Source: Madurella fahalii
Taxonomy: Eukaryota > Ascomycota > Sordariomycetes > Sordariales
Length of the DNA: 64,000 bases
NCBI GenBank assembly: GCA_029876055.1
Contig: CM056876.1
Span: 1,426,001-1,490,000, forward strand
Direction: 5' to 3'
The notes beneath the pieces were generated by a model, which ran no database searches, was not told the origin of the DNA, and was given only the letters and a program-made list of their open reading frames with translations. Below are positions 22,312 through 35,000 of the stretch, piece by piece (position 1 is the stretch's first letter; each line of letters begins with the position of its first letter). A program made the position numbers and the translations under genes.

Positions 22312-25222
22312 ATTGACAAGCACCACTCACAGCTGGCTTGATCCGATCACAGCCCTGGCAGAATCCGGAGTGTGACACGGGCCATAGAAATCTGATCGAA
22401 TGACGCAGAATCACTGATTGGTGAAGTCTAAGCCGCACCTTTGATTGAGCCAAAGAAAGAGAATACCAGCAGTTGTTTGATGCGTAAAGGACACGGATGA
22501 CGACAAGTGGAGGAAAGAGGCAGCGGAAATCTATTAGGATTTGAAAATGGCACTGGGTTGGAAGCCCCTCCGCCGAAGAAGAGAATCGCCTCGTGGAGAC
22601 AGTGACAGAGGCGCTTTTGGCGATTCAAAAGAGGCCAATAAGGGCCACGGCCGAGGGGCGAAGCGCTTCGGTGCTGCAAGCCACTCTTTTTTAGGCCGGT
22701 CGCAATCTTCCAAACACAACCAAACAACACCCTTCAGCTGGTGTGGTGTGGTCTGCTGCCTTACTAACTCTGCGGGTCTGCATACCTTCACCTGCCGAGG
22801 TTTCAACCGGTATGAGGAGGTGGGTGTCGGGTATGGGGCCAACAGACCAAGAGCTGCTTCAGCTACTTCAAGGTGCGGCTATTATCTCTTATATCCTACT
22901 TCAGTACTGTACAGACCTAGAACCTTTGGCAGACTGGATTGTGGGTTTACAGAGGGAGTCACTCCTTCATGGGGTATGCAGCGCTCCACCGAGATCTACG
23001 CGATATACACAATGTTTTGCCGACGGATCAATGATTGTGCACCCTGGGGGCAGGAACATTCATTTCCCCATGAAATTGGAAATTCCTGACTGCCAGCAAA
23101 AGCCAGGGTGATGTCAAACACGCCGCATCCACACCTCCGGGCTCCCGCACATTCCCCGCTTGTATGCACACAAGGAGGGAGGGGAAGCAAGTGTCCCATT
23201 TGGGAGGGAGACAGGACCTCTCCTTCCTACCTTCGATTAGTTTCCCTCCAGGTTAACATCCAGACACAAAGTACTAGGTGCCAGGAGTTCTGCAAGGCTC
23301 ACAGCCCAAACCGAAGCTGTCTCAGTCTGACCATGGTCGTGTGGTCGTGTTGTGATCAATGACTGGAGGGGGAATCGTAATTCTCTTGTTCCAACAGTCG
23401 CGCTTCGAGCCTCGCCCCTTGACTGCGCAACAAATTCGCCTCCATGCACCATTGACCAATGAAAGGAAAAGGCCTCTCTGCTGGCGGGGATCGGCTGGAA
23501 TGGTGGGCATCCATGGCGGTGTGGCTTAGACCCTGAGATGACCACCACCCCGAACCTATTTTCTCAGCCCGCCTCCTCCCCCGCCGAGGTTATTAGTTCC
23601 CCAGTGACCATGGTCTGCAGTGCCTGACGGTTCCATCCCCATCAGTTGCTGTCCAAATCGAAAGGCTCCGACCGACTCTGGTCACACAGGGCCACTTTTG
23701 GCGTTTGAACCGACAATACATACCCGGACTAGAAGGGCATTTGATGTCCGGCCCCCAGAAAATGACCATCGAAAGCGAAAGCCCAGGGGCCGCCCATGAC
23801 ACCGACACGGGGGGCACTTCTCGGCGTGTGAAGGTCCATCCCCGATGCGTCCAAAGTCATGAACGTCTGAGATCAACTATCGACAGGCTTTGTAACGGGG
23901 AGGACAACTACACCATCGAAATACGGCATAACATGTACATAATCAACACCACAAAACCGTTAAGCCAAAATGAAGTTGTAAGTGAGCCGCACAATGGTGG
24001 GGAGACTGTTTGCTGACAGTTGCCAGGTGGCAGAACTTCTCGGGATCAACCCTGGATACGAAAAAGATGAAGCATCAGGATACGAAAAATATGAAGCATC
24101 AGGATACGAAAAAGATGAAGCATCAGATTTGTTGCGGGCACAATTTTCAGCCGCGGAGGGCAGTTTGAGATGAATGGGCGGACAGGAGGATAATAGCACT
24201 CCGATGAACCCTTGGTGTTCCGTCAACGAATACTTCCTGATCGCGTCAATCACGAGTGCATAGGAGCACATGGGGTTCCTGTACAATCATCTGTTCGTCT
24301 CTTTCATCGGGTTGAACCTCTCGGTTGCTTACTATGTTGGCCAGAACTAGGTGTTTCTCTGCTTTCTCATAGGCGTAGGAAATTGCATGGGTATTTAATC
24401 GCACACGATATTATCCTCCTTGGCGAAGGATTCCCCGCAAACGATTCTTGGTCGGAATATACCTTACCCTGTCCTTGGTAGGCACATTGAACGTTTTGTT
24501 GGATTTACTTTGTCGGTCACTGCAGAGAATCATTACTAGGTTGTGCCTTGTTGAAAATGCCATAGCTGGGTTTCCGTTCTGTACCAACTTTTCCATTTAT
24601 CGTGGTCCAGTGTGCGGGATTCCAGATGTAATGTAAGGCCATAGGATTATAGAGGAGGACAGGCAATCAACACGTGGCGAAAGTCACCACCATTTTGTAT
24701 TTTATTTTTATTTATTATTTTACTTATTTAAGTTATTTATTTAATTTTTAAGGGTTTTTTTTTTTTTTTTAAGCTATCTCGTAACGTAGTGTCGTCGACA
24801 ACTACCTTACCTTAGCCAAACACATACTCTTCGATTAAGGGCGGTGATGCATTGGTTCGTCATTCTGCCTATGCCGCAGCAGATGCATCGGACCGCCCGC
24901 TCATGCATGAGCGGAGCTCTCGGGGGTGGCTTGGCTGCGAGAAGATTGCCGTCTATCAGCGAGCTCGACCAGCCAATTTCGCCTCAGAATTTCGCCTCGC
25001 CAGACAATGGGTTGGCAGCGCACCATTGGGCCCGGCAAAGTGGCCTGGGTATCAATTCTAACAGACTGGGCACCATCGTCATTGCCTTGGCTTCTGCGCA
25101 GAATCAGTTGCCATCAAGTTATACTTCTTCCCATTCTCTCCGGAGCATCCCCCCGTCAACCCGATACCAGTGCTGGGTTTCGCATTACCTAACTTCAAAT
25201 ATTGGTCACCAAAAATCCCAGC
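22312..25222. other. Long intergenic gap between the accessory genes
   Basis: 2.9 kb with no convincing gene. It starts with the promoter of kinase 1. Short frames at 22541-23111 and 23705-24016 lack domains. A 24-bp triple repeat lies at 24054-24125 and an AT-rich block at about 24690-24770. Base composition drops relative to the flanking coding regions. Confidence 0.5.
24054..24125 (+). repeat. Triple 24-bp tandem repeat
   Basis: Three head-to-tail 24-bp units starting GGATACGAAAAA, differing at one position in the middle copy. They sit in a short frame (about 23994-24173) and would encode GYEKDEAS three times. Whether that frame is expressed is unknown. Confidence 0.9.
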
Positions 25223-25563
25223 ATGTCTTACGTCAAGTCCTTCTCCGCCAGGTACGCGGATGAGAATACCATTCTGGAACAACTGAACAGAATATTTCCA
25301 AGGGGGACTGGAATATCCATTATCGTAAGTTGCCACCTGCCCTTATTCAACACGCCCTTCACCGACAACCTGAAGTTCTAACCCAGGCCCAGTATCAGAG
25401 GGGGCGTTTCATTTGCACGACGCCCAGGGAACTTACTAAGGTTCGTTGATCCAAAACCCCTAAGGGCACTTTCGCGACAATTTGCAGACTCTTTTTGCAG
25501 GATGAAACCTCCACGATCAAGGCTGCAATAAAGGCGAACCATTACGAGGACGAAGGGTTTTGA
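25223..25563 (+). CDS. Small spliced gene, 70 residues, unknown function
   Basis: Three short exons, 25223-25324, 25393-25440 and 25501-25563, sum to 213 nt (70 residues and a TGA). Introns of 68 and 60 nt have donors GTAAGT and GTTCGT and acceptors ending CAG; all junctions are phase 0. The product starts MSYVKSFSARYADENTILEQ, continues through a Pro/Gly turn (FPRGTG) to RGRFICTTPRELTK, and ends in a Lys/Ala helix with NHYEDEGF. It is soluble and mixed-charge. I do not recognise a named domain. It lies between, and opposite in strand to, the two related kinases. Coding reality rests on the consistent phases, good splice sites and amino-acid composition; it could still be chance. A second nearby AG at the first acceptor could add two residues. 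Confidence 0.55.
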
Positions 25564-25858
25564 GTAAGCAGGGACTTCGCTGGTGTTCTTGTGGGACGTT
25601 GATAATATGTTTGATTCGTACCTGGTTCTTACATTGTCGCTACAGGCGAGCGGAATGGAAAACTTGGATTGATAGAAGAATGACATGAATGGAGTAAAAC
25701 CATTTCAACATGACACAACTAGACACACGGTGACGATACACCACCAAATAAGAAGATACATAGCCCAACACGCTGCCTGAGGAAGAGCTGTATGGAGAAA
25801 CGCTAGAGGTTACAGATAACACGGTAGGAAATGCTAGACGCTTTTCACACCACCTAAC

Positions 25859-28314
25859 TTATGGCCTCAAATGAGTTTCACCGCTGCGTGGCAATTCCGC
25901 TTGAACCGGTCCTGGGTAGCGGGGGATCGACACCGATCCTCGATTGATCGTGTCCAGCGCCGCAATACTGAGATGTCGAGCCAAAGGCTGCTGGATGGTG
26001 GACTTCTCGAACGGATGACTAGCCCTTGCCGTGTAATATGACTGGTCGCTGTCGCACTTCCTCTTCAAGTCGTCAAATTTGGACTTCAGCAGCTTAGCTT
26101 CCGCCCTGTTTTCCTTCTTGATAACCAACATGTCGTTTTCAATGATGTTCAGAAATTCGCGGATGAACCTCGTAGCCCGCGTGTTCTCACGGAGGTCCTT
26201 CATCCACTGATGGTAACGTTATATTAGTACTGGTACCTAAGTAAGAGGCCTCCGGTAATGTGACCATTGCAATGGAGCATTATCAGGGGTAGGCACTGAG
26301 CGAGGGCTGATAATTAAGTGCGTACCTTTACAACCTGTGGCTTTACAACTGCGACATACCGATACCCTGCAGCTCTTGTGGCACGATCCCCTATCTCTTG
26401 CACCTCCCAAAAGATGTCCCTATTTGGTGTTGTTCCCAAATGAGGGGCGAAGCGATTGGCTTGGAACTTGTCTACCAAAGCCGGACCGCCAATAATCCAG
26501 GTCACGAACTCCAGGAAGACACACCCCAGCGACCAAATATCAATGGCCCGGGAAATCTTTTCGTCACGGAGGATACTCTCAGGGGGTGCGTACGTTGTCG
26601 TGCACAGGATATCCCCGTTGTGGATGTTGGAACGCGTGTCCTTATGGTTGAGCGAGCTCAGTCCGAAGTCTGAAAAGACAAGTTGCCCTGATGCTAAGGT
26701 ATGGGGGCCGTCCGCGTCCTCCTTGTACCAGAGAATATTCTCCGGCTTGATGTCTCCGTGCCGTCCAAACAGCTCGTTCTTGTTTGTATCCAAGACGGAA
26801 TCACCGGGGTTGTGGATCCATTCCAGTGCAGAAACTAGGCCACGACATTGGCTAGCGGCCCAAGCGATCAATGGGCTGGTGATCCCTTGACCGAGGTCAC
26901 GGTGCCAGTAGGCAAGGAGGTCGCATTCCGCCCACGGAAAAAGCAGCGAGTAAGTTCGGCCATGACGAAATGTTGCCAGGAGCTTGACAGTATGTGGTCT
27001 TCTTCCACCAAGGTTGCGAAGCATGGCTACCTCTTGGTTGAATGCTACTTCATTGTCTGCCTTGAGTTTTTTGACGGCAAAGGTAGCCACATGCTGAGAA
27101 CCTGGGGAGTGCTAGATGTGATGTCAGAATAAATTTTGTTGCAGTAACTTGGAAGGTTCTTGCGTGGCTTACTTGCTTGATCACACTAAAGTTGTAGTGC
27201 CCGTCGTGAATAACCACACGGCTGACCACACTGTGACCTCCACCCAGTGCACTTGACCCGCCGTCAGTCGAACCCGACGCCAAAGATGTGTCTCCATCCC
27301 GCTGGGGGTGATAGTCATGCCAAGGCATGACCGTTTCTTCCTCGAATTCCTGGTGGCCGTGGTCATCGCTAAAATAAGGGAGAAAGACACTCCATTGGAA
27401 CAGCACAAATGTTTGACAGAGCCCACGTGCCCAATTCAGATGAAATCCCTTATCTTCATTTTGGCCCCAGGACTTGGAGCGTATCGTCCGAGATCCAACA
27501 TCGAACGGAAAGTCCTTGTCGCTCACATCTTTGTCGAAAAAGGTAAAGATATCATGCGGCCTGTCACAGAGAAGCAAGACAGTGAAAACCCGGACAAACC
27601 GGCCGAGCCTAATCTTGTCTGTCTGTCTGTCACCGCAAATCCACGTAAGGCATTCGTCAAGGCTGTAGTTTCTGGCCTTGTAGAAGTTACCCACACCCAA
27701 CCGGACTCTGGCTTCCGTCAAAACTTCCACCAGCAATGCGTGAGGGAAGATGGATTTGTGCCTGTCGGTGCTGGCATCCCCGTACAGCTTTTCGGATGCG
27801 GCCCAGAGCAAGGCACCTAAGGGGCTCTCACCATCTTCATGCTTCTCACGCTGGATGGCCGTCTCGCACTCCTGAACGACTTCGGCAACGCGCTCACGGG
27901 ACGGCGGCGTATATCTGCGTTGCCTGTGTTTCTCAATCTGCTGGCCATCAGGGCCGTGGATCTGGATTTCTGGACGGTCGCCTTGGCTTGGGTTAGATGG
28001 AATAACGTCCTGGTCCCAAACTAGCTAGATACGTGCTATGCACTTACCCATTCTGCCGTCTCCAGTTGATGAAAGCAGGGCTTTCTGCGAGGCGGAGCGC
28101 TTGCACTTGGAACTCGCAGGTCTTAATGGTCGTGTTCAAATTTCCGAAGGTGTGAATGCGGCGCGAAGGATGGATGACCTCTGCAAAATTAAGTCTGGAG
28201 GAGGTTAATGGCTGTGGGTTCAGCAAAGCTCGCACTTAAGTGCGATTTCAAGGCTGAAGACTATGTACTTTTTAAAAGGACTTGTTTCGAGAGATCTGGT
28301 AGGGCGAATGCCAT
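25859..28314 (-). CDS. Fungal accessory protein kinase 2 (HGD type)
   Basis: Relative of the kinase at 19210-22311. The likely start is ATG 28314 (exon 28314-28269, donor GTACAT, acceptor TTTTGCAG, exon 2 from 28180). The exon 2/3 junction near 28.0 kb is unresolved. The long exon encodes a helical module like that of kinase 1 (FVRVFTVLLLCDRPHDIFTF, DKDFPFD), then GGGHSVVSRVV as a degenerate Gly-rich loop. A splice from SVIKQ to HVATFAVKKL supplies the ATP lysine. The catalytic loop is HGDIKPENILW, then SDFGLSSL and TYAPPE. Helix F and the rest of the C-lobe follow (AIDIWSLGCVFLEF). An intron after VVK joins to WMKDL, at the same place as in kinase 1 (before WMEKL). The C-terminus is a coiled coil plus a polar tail; it lacks the Cys-Cys end. 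As in kinase 1, HRD is changed to HGD. About 770 residues. Function unknown. Confidence 0.8.
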
Positions 28315-29805
28315 GATTGGTACCTTTGGCTCTCAATGAGGCTCTCGAATTTCCAATTTCCTTAACGGGCTACCTACCTAGGTACTGCACAGCCAACTTG
28401 ACCTTGATCTATCTGCCTTCCAACCCCGCATACTACCTATCAGGACCGACACGGCCAGAAAGGGCGGTCAACTGCCCTTGATTGCATTTGCCCGCCTTAT
28501 TTGAGCCGTGTTTCGACATCAGTTGGTGTGCATAACTGCCCGCCAAGCAATGAGTAGCATTGCACCGATACCTCTCCGAAATGCGCTGAGCGCCCCCCCC
28601 CCGAGGCAGCGTGTAGGTTCACCGAGGTCGACGTTTGCACTTACTGTAAAAGGGAGAGGAAGTCGGGCGTCGACCACCTAAATATGGAAGAAAGATGCAT
28701 TTCCATAACCGCCAATGGCTGGGATGGGTCGTTGTTAAAGCCGTTCAGGCGGACAGGGCAGATTTAGATTGGGTTCCAGTTGGGCAAAAATGCGGTGATA
28801 CCCGCCCCACAATTCATCCTGAATTGGACGAAAGGCGTTGTCCATTGCCAAACAAAAACAGCGATAGGCAGAAATAGAGGGCACGACAGCGATCGAAGTT
28901 CATGCCTCGTACGGACACCAGCTCTGCCTTGCAAACACCACGGCAGTCTAGCCAAACAAGCCAAAGCTATCGTTCCACTTACCAACCAGCGCAAGGCATA
29001 CGCATATAACAAAACCACATAGGTAGATACAATTGAACACGTAGAATCTAAATCTTCAAGCAGCTTAATGGCGTACGCAAAGACATCGAGATCCTGATAG
29101 ATATAAACAAAACAGCTCTTCCAATATTTTTCGAATCCTGGGAAGTCTTGGTAAGTCTTGTAGATTTCTTTTTACAGATACTCACTAACTACTGTTTTAT
29201 ATCCATCAAAATATCAACATGTATTGCGCGCGCCATTAAACTGATTGAAGATTCGGATTCTACGCATTTCAATTTTCCTGTACGCGCATGCATTACGCGG
29301 GCATGGTAAATAGGAGGATAGTTCTGGGTGGACTGGCCGAATTGCCTTCAGAAACTTGGCGTAGCGGGGCAGAGACTGGCCCAAGCGATCACCCTGTCGT
29401 GGTGTTTGCAAGGCATAGCGGAACCCGGAGATGTGAAATACGTGTCGCGTATTGTAAATGTGTCACAAATTGGCTTGTGCCACTCTCTTTCTTGCGGTGG
29501 GCAATGCGGTGATGCCTCTCGGGACCTTGCAATGTAGTTGGTTCGAAGATGATCTTGTTATTTAGCTACGCCTCGAGAGGATCCATTTAGTGAGCTAAGG
29601 AACTTCCCCAGGGATACTAAATAACCAACGTGTTCGAGACAGGGAAAGCTTTGCTGCAACACTTCCAAGGTGGAGGCATGCAGGTGGCCACACCACTGTG
29701 GCTGAGCTGCATTTCACTGCCTGCTTGCATATGCAGGCGGTTGCCTGTCTGTGATTGGCTGGTCATCAAACATCAGCTCATCGAAAACCCCGGCAACCGC
29801 TGGCT
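28315..29805. promoter_or_regulatory. Divergent intergenic region (kinase 2 / CorA-like gene)
   Basis: 1.5 kb between divergently transcribed accessory genes. It contains no domain-bearing frame. Moderately AT-rich stretches occur at about 29030-29230. Promoters of both genes must lie here; no specific site is recognised. Confidence 0.45.
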
Positions 29806-32057
29806 ATGAATTCGCGTTCCGAACACGCACTTCAACACCGGGAGGACTTTTCTCGAATCAAAATCATTCGCCACCTCAAACAGTTCATGATGGACGGCCA
29901 ACAACCCATGGAAGAACTGAGCGAAGCCCCAAATCTCGGCAGGGTCCTGAAGTTTCTCTCTGTGGAGGAAGACAAAGAGTTCGCTGTCGATAAGATTCTA
30001 GACCCGACTGGGACCTCCTTAACCATCGTGGTGAGACCCAGAAGGAATGGCGATGTAAGGTCCTGTTCTGTGATGGTGACCTTTTAGTTTGTGTTGTAAC
30101 TAACCGACACAACATAGTGGGCCGACCAACGAAGACTTCAGGGTCAAGAGGACTGGGAAGAGTTGTTCCAAGAGATAATGCCGTCGCCGGCAAAGAATGA
30201 GCCACCGGTAAAGGATGAAAAGTTAGATGTTGTATCACATCCGAAACCAAATCCACGCTCCACGCTCCTGCTATTGTATGCTCCCGCCCTCCTCACCTGG
30301 TGTAGGCATTGGCTTACTAAGCCAGTACATAGGATGTTCCAGCCCGAGACGGAAGCAGAAGTACCAAGAGAAGCAACTCATTTGGAAACACAAAGCCTGT
30401 ATACTCATACACCAGAGACGGCCGGCCACAGTAGTACAGCTGCTGGGGGTCAAAGCCCGCACACACGGCCCCCCAACGGCTGTTGGAATGTTGTGGCCAC
30501 TGTATCCTCTTTTCTTGCGGGAACTGAAAAGGAGTTGCCAAATTCAGGGAGGGATAACAAAGCCCCTCCTGAAAAAGACCTCAAGATGACGGTTTCTGTT
30601 CGACCAAATGGTGATCAGAGGCAAAGACTACGAAACATACCCTTTACATTTGCGTTGTTTCAGTTCATAGTCCGGAGGATGTCGATTCACAGTTGGATCA
30701 ACCGGTTGATAAGCCGAGCCAATGTGCCAGCCTTTGAGCGTACCGTGACAGAGATGCCACTGTACTCGGGCAACGGGGAGAACAGGGGACCACAGAAGGC
30801 GCTAAGTAAGTCAGTTTCGCTTTGGCGTCAGCTGGTACTAAATTATTGCAGTATACAATTGTCGAACATCGAACGAATGGCCGGACGACATGGCACTATC
30901 TGTTACCCATTTCCCAGCGCAGAAGCTTAGTTTCGCCATATTATTTGGGCCTTCCAAGGCCCAACAAAAGAGCATCATAACACGACTTAAGAGAGCAGGC
31001 GCTGATACGTCACATCCAATGCTCCTACCAGGAATACTAGCCGAACTGGAGCGTATCAGGCAAATGTCTCATGTAGACGAGCTGATTGACGGCCTGGAGG
31101 AACAATTATCGCGCATCGGGCAGGAGACTGTCGCAAGCTGGCAGCAGAGCAGCCAGACGAAGGCCGAGAGAAACAGGCAGAAAACAGAGGCATGGCTGAA
31201 CACCACCTTCTCGAAAAACATTCTGCTGGCCACCGTTGCTTTGTTGAACGGTATGCGCCGGCATCTTGATGAGTTTCCGGCCTTGGCAAATTCCGCCGCC
31301 GCACGAAGGCATCGATATCCGCGACATTGCGGCCTCGATAGTCTTGAATATAGGCGCTGGCGACCTGAGATACCACTGTCTTTAGACAGCACTGTTTATG
31401 ACTTCGCGCCACACACCCATGCGCCGACTGACTCTGAGTATCTGACGGGCCTGGAAACGCTCACATCGGAACCCGACAACATACATGACCCTGAAGCAAA
31501 ATACCAAGACGCCCTCTATCACGCATCCATGAGGATGAAGGACAGACTCACCTCTATAATCGCAGAGTATGATGACAAAATCAGGGCGTGCACGATGGAG
31601 GTCGACGGCATTGCGATGGCCACTCAATGGGTAAGCTCGCTCACAAGTCTCCCGTCCTCTCGGCCAGAACACTAAGCGCTTTTGCGTAGTCACATGGAGA
31701 GACCAACATGGAGATTGCCACGGCCAGCGGCGAAGATTCCAGCCAGATGCGATCGATTGCGCTAGTAACCATGGTATTTTTACCAGGAACCTTCTTTGCT
31801 GTAGGCAGCCCACTTCCCTGCATTATCATCTGCTACACCGCCGAAACTGACATTTGGTGCAGAGCATGTTCTCCATGACTTTCTTCAACTGGAATTCCGA
31901 TTCTGGCGGCGATCATCCTATCGTTTCCAGCAGCATATGGATTTACTTCTTGGTCACCGTGGTCTTCACTCTCATCACGCTCATGCTGTTCTGGTACTTC
32001 ATTCTGTCACGCCAGAGGAACAGGAGAAGGTCACGACAGGATGCATCCCTTGTTTGA
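29806..32057 (+). CDS. CorA-like membrane protein without GMN motif (673 residues)
   Basis: Five exons, 29806-30054, 30118-30805, 30852-31630, 31690-31800 and 31863-32057, sum to 2022 nt (673 residues). All four introns have GT-AG ends. The N-terminal ~430 residues are soluble, with a disordered stretch (about 130-250). A helical region (about 340-560) resembles the CorA funnel and stalk (LIDGLEEQLSRIGQE, MRMKDRLTSIIAEYDDKI). The end has two membrane segments, MVFLPGTFFASMFSMTFF and a second spanning about 20 residues (IYFLVTVVFTLITLMLFW), then a basic tail. CorA magnesium channels need Gly-Met-Asn after the first segment; here the position reads FFNW, so ion transport cannot be assumed. Such degenerate CorA-like proteins are common in expanded fungal accessory gene sets. 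It is divergent from kinase 2. The start is the first in-frame ATG. Confidence 0.85.
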
Positions 32058-35000
32058 TTTATATCTGGCAGCACAACTCCAAGATGATGCCATTTCACCG
32101 AGGCCGTCAGTCTGTTCTAGACTGTTCGCTTCCCTAACCGACTCTCGAATTCTAAAAACCGTTCGCTCCGAACGGATTGCTCACCGCCTGCCACCAAGAC
32201 TCCAAAGGCCCAAACGTAGCTGCATGTAGAGCTGAGTTGGCAAGATGCTTACATGCAAGACCCAGTTTTAAGCGCGTCCATCTCATGCCAACATCAGGAG
32301 TCGATGGGAACCCAGACACGGTCTTGTCAACCCTGTATGTTGTAAGGCTTCGGTGCAGGCACTTACCCCAGCCTTCGGGTTCACCGAACTGAGTAGAAGC
32401 ACCCGAGAAGCTACGTCATACATTTGCTAAGTTTGACTCGAACCAGTATAAATGGAGAAATACAATCAGTCATATCACCAAGGTACTTTATCAACCCGTT
32501 TGTCCGGGGACGCTGTGCAGCGAGTCAGACAAGGTAGGATGTACCTTAGCGTTTGACCGCTCAAGCAATTGGGCTTTACTAAGTGCTTTCTCAAGTTTGT
32601 GTATTTACCTTGGGTAAGTAATTTGCCATTTTTTGCCACTTCTCTGTCGCAGCACGATACTTCTGAACTGGCTCTCTAGAACAAAAAAAAAAACTCTGAT
32701 ATCAACATCTCCCAGAAAGCCCCAGTAAGACGCCCCGGCGGCGCCCCGTCACCCCACTAGGTCCATTTTCTCCTGCTGGACCACCTTTGCCGTGACGATG
32801 TAAACGTTTCTCCGCATCTGCATTGGCGCAAAATCATCAGACACAGCAAGTAAAACGTATTGAATTCAAGTCCAGGAGAGACTGGCATCCAACCTCGACA
32901 TAGAAATTCCCACTGCCGTACTGTCCCTGCAGGATTCCAAACAGAAAAGCCGGGTCTGGCATGGCTCTGCATGGGATCCTATCGATTTCGACCCATCGCT
33001 CGATTCTCTCGTCCCTGTGAGGGTAGGCCGTCCAATTCGGAGGTGCATCGTGCCTAATGCTCTGGGCCATGGAAAAAGATGCAATAAGGGCCCGGTCGAG
33101 ACAGATGGGAAGTTATCTGTTGCTCGAAGGCAGAAAACCGGTATCGAAGAAATATGACAGACTTGTACGGACAGGAGGATGGACAGACCTGCCGGCCTCA
33201 AGTTAGACAGTCAGCGAGTTCTTATGGTGCAGAGGAGACTGGATCCCGAGAGCTTGGGTGGAACATTCTCGGCCCAAGGGGTGCCTGCAAAAATGATAAG
33301 GCGGTACCAGAGAGGGACGTTGCGAAGCAAACATGACGACGGATCAACGGAACAGTAGCGACCCGGTCGCTGCCATGCCCAGCCGTCGCATGCCATCAAG
33401 GCCACCGCTCGTTTCAGACCGCCCTGAGGCCTGAACCACAAACATCAGCCTCAAGCGGTACTTCATGCAATGCAAAAATGCCAGTTAGCCAATCACCTAT
33501 TTACAGAACGAAGCGCCCCAGACGAGCAGGTATATTTGAGAGAAAAAAGAGGCAAAACCAACTTCAGAGATGTTGAAGAAGGAAAGAAGCGCATGTAATG
33601 CCAGGTAAGTATCTACGCCTCCTCGGCTATCAGCAGGTTAGATCTTGGTCTCTGTCGTCCCACGTCAAGTCAGGCAGATATGCAGGAGGTATCACTAGGC
33701 CTTGGCGAAACCGATTGGTTGAACCGTTGCAGCCCGGATTCGATGGTGCGAAAGCGCACATTTGCCACACCATCTGCACTCAGACCTTAGTCCGCCTTTT
33801 CGTAGGTAGATGGGCAAAGCTTGGTCACAGCATCTGAAGCGCCGAACTTTATCCATGGGGACCCTCCATCTGCACAAAGCAACCCCCAGGCAAAGCCATT
33901 GAAAACTTGAGAGTGTTCGAGATCGGCCTAAAGCACACTACGTAAGGTAGGTAGCCAAGGGACCTACTGGCAAGAGCTAAACTCTGGGAAATCCATTCCT
34001 ACATGATTGCCCAAAGTGGCTTCAAGCTTGAGGAAGAGAGCCTCATGATGCGCATTTCCCAGCCAGAACGTGGATCCTGTGCTATACCTTGACACGTCAA
34101 TGATCAGATTACCCCTAACGTAGTAGATTTCATCAAAATTGATAGTGCTTTTATAGCACCTAAATCATTAGAACTGTCTTAAAGAGGCAATCTTAGGGTA
34201 TATATATATACATATCTCGAATAGATCTAAGTAATACCTGAGTTATATTAAAAAAGCCTACTAATACAGCTAAATTATCGGGTACTCTTCCTTTTTCTAG
34301 GTAGATAATGAGTTAGAGAAGAGTGTTCCTAGGGGACGGTGTCCCCTTAATCAGAGAACCATACTTACTGGGATGGCTCTCCGGGGGCTAGAACCTACCG
34401 ATCTATTTTCTTCGTACTCTAAGTACTATAAGGCCATCTTAGCTATCGCTCCTTAGACAGGGAAATCAGTTCAGCACTCTTTTCGACACCTGTTGCAAGC
34501 TCAATTGACGAGCTTTCTTTACGCATAAAGTAGTCTCTTTCTGCCCAGAGGGAGCTCTATCTGCACATGTTGATTTGACACTGTTTAGGGTGCAGGAACC
34601 CAATTTGTTGTGGGTGTTGCCTGGTTTGTCTTGTCTATCTTTTCTGTCTGGCATTTGGCTACCTTTGCCCTCTTCCTGGTTTGTCTTGTCTATCTTTTCT
34701 GTCTGGCATTTGGCTACCTTTGCCCTCTTCCTGGTTTGTCTTGTCTATCTTTTCTGTCTGGCATTTGGCTACCTTTGCCCTCTTCCTGGTTTCGATGGGT
34801 ATTTAGATATATATATATATATGTTTCTACATCTCTATGGTAGTACGCGACGTACCTAGACCAGCTGTATACGGCTGGCCATACCTGGCCTTCAAAATGA
34901 GTCTGTGTACTAGCGACTTGTATGTTTGGCTAATATCTGACTTGTTGTGAGCGCTGGATTTGAATGCATTGGGAAGCTCAACCAAAGAAGCCGGAGTGTA

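Noticed and set aside
22541..23111. Overlapping plus-strand frames of 122 and 182 residues.
   Set aside because: Two frames open over the same bases with arginine-rich chance composition and no domain.
30800..30900. Apparent frame change in the CorA-like gene.
   Set aside because: Explained by a normal GTAAGT...TTGCAG intron (30806-30851).
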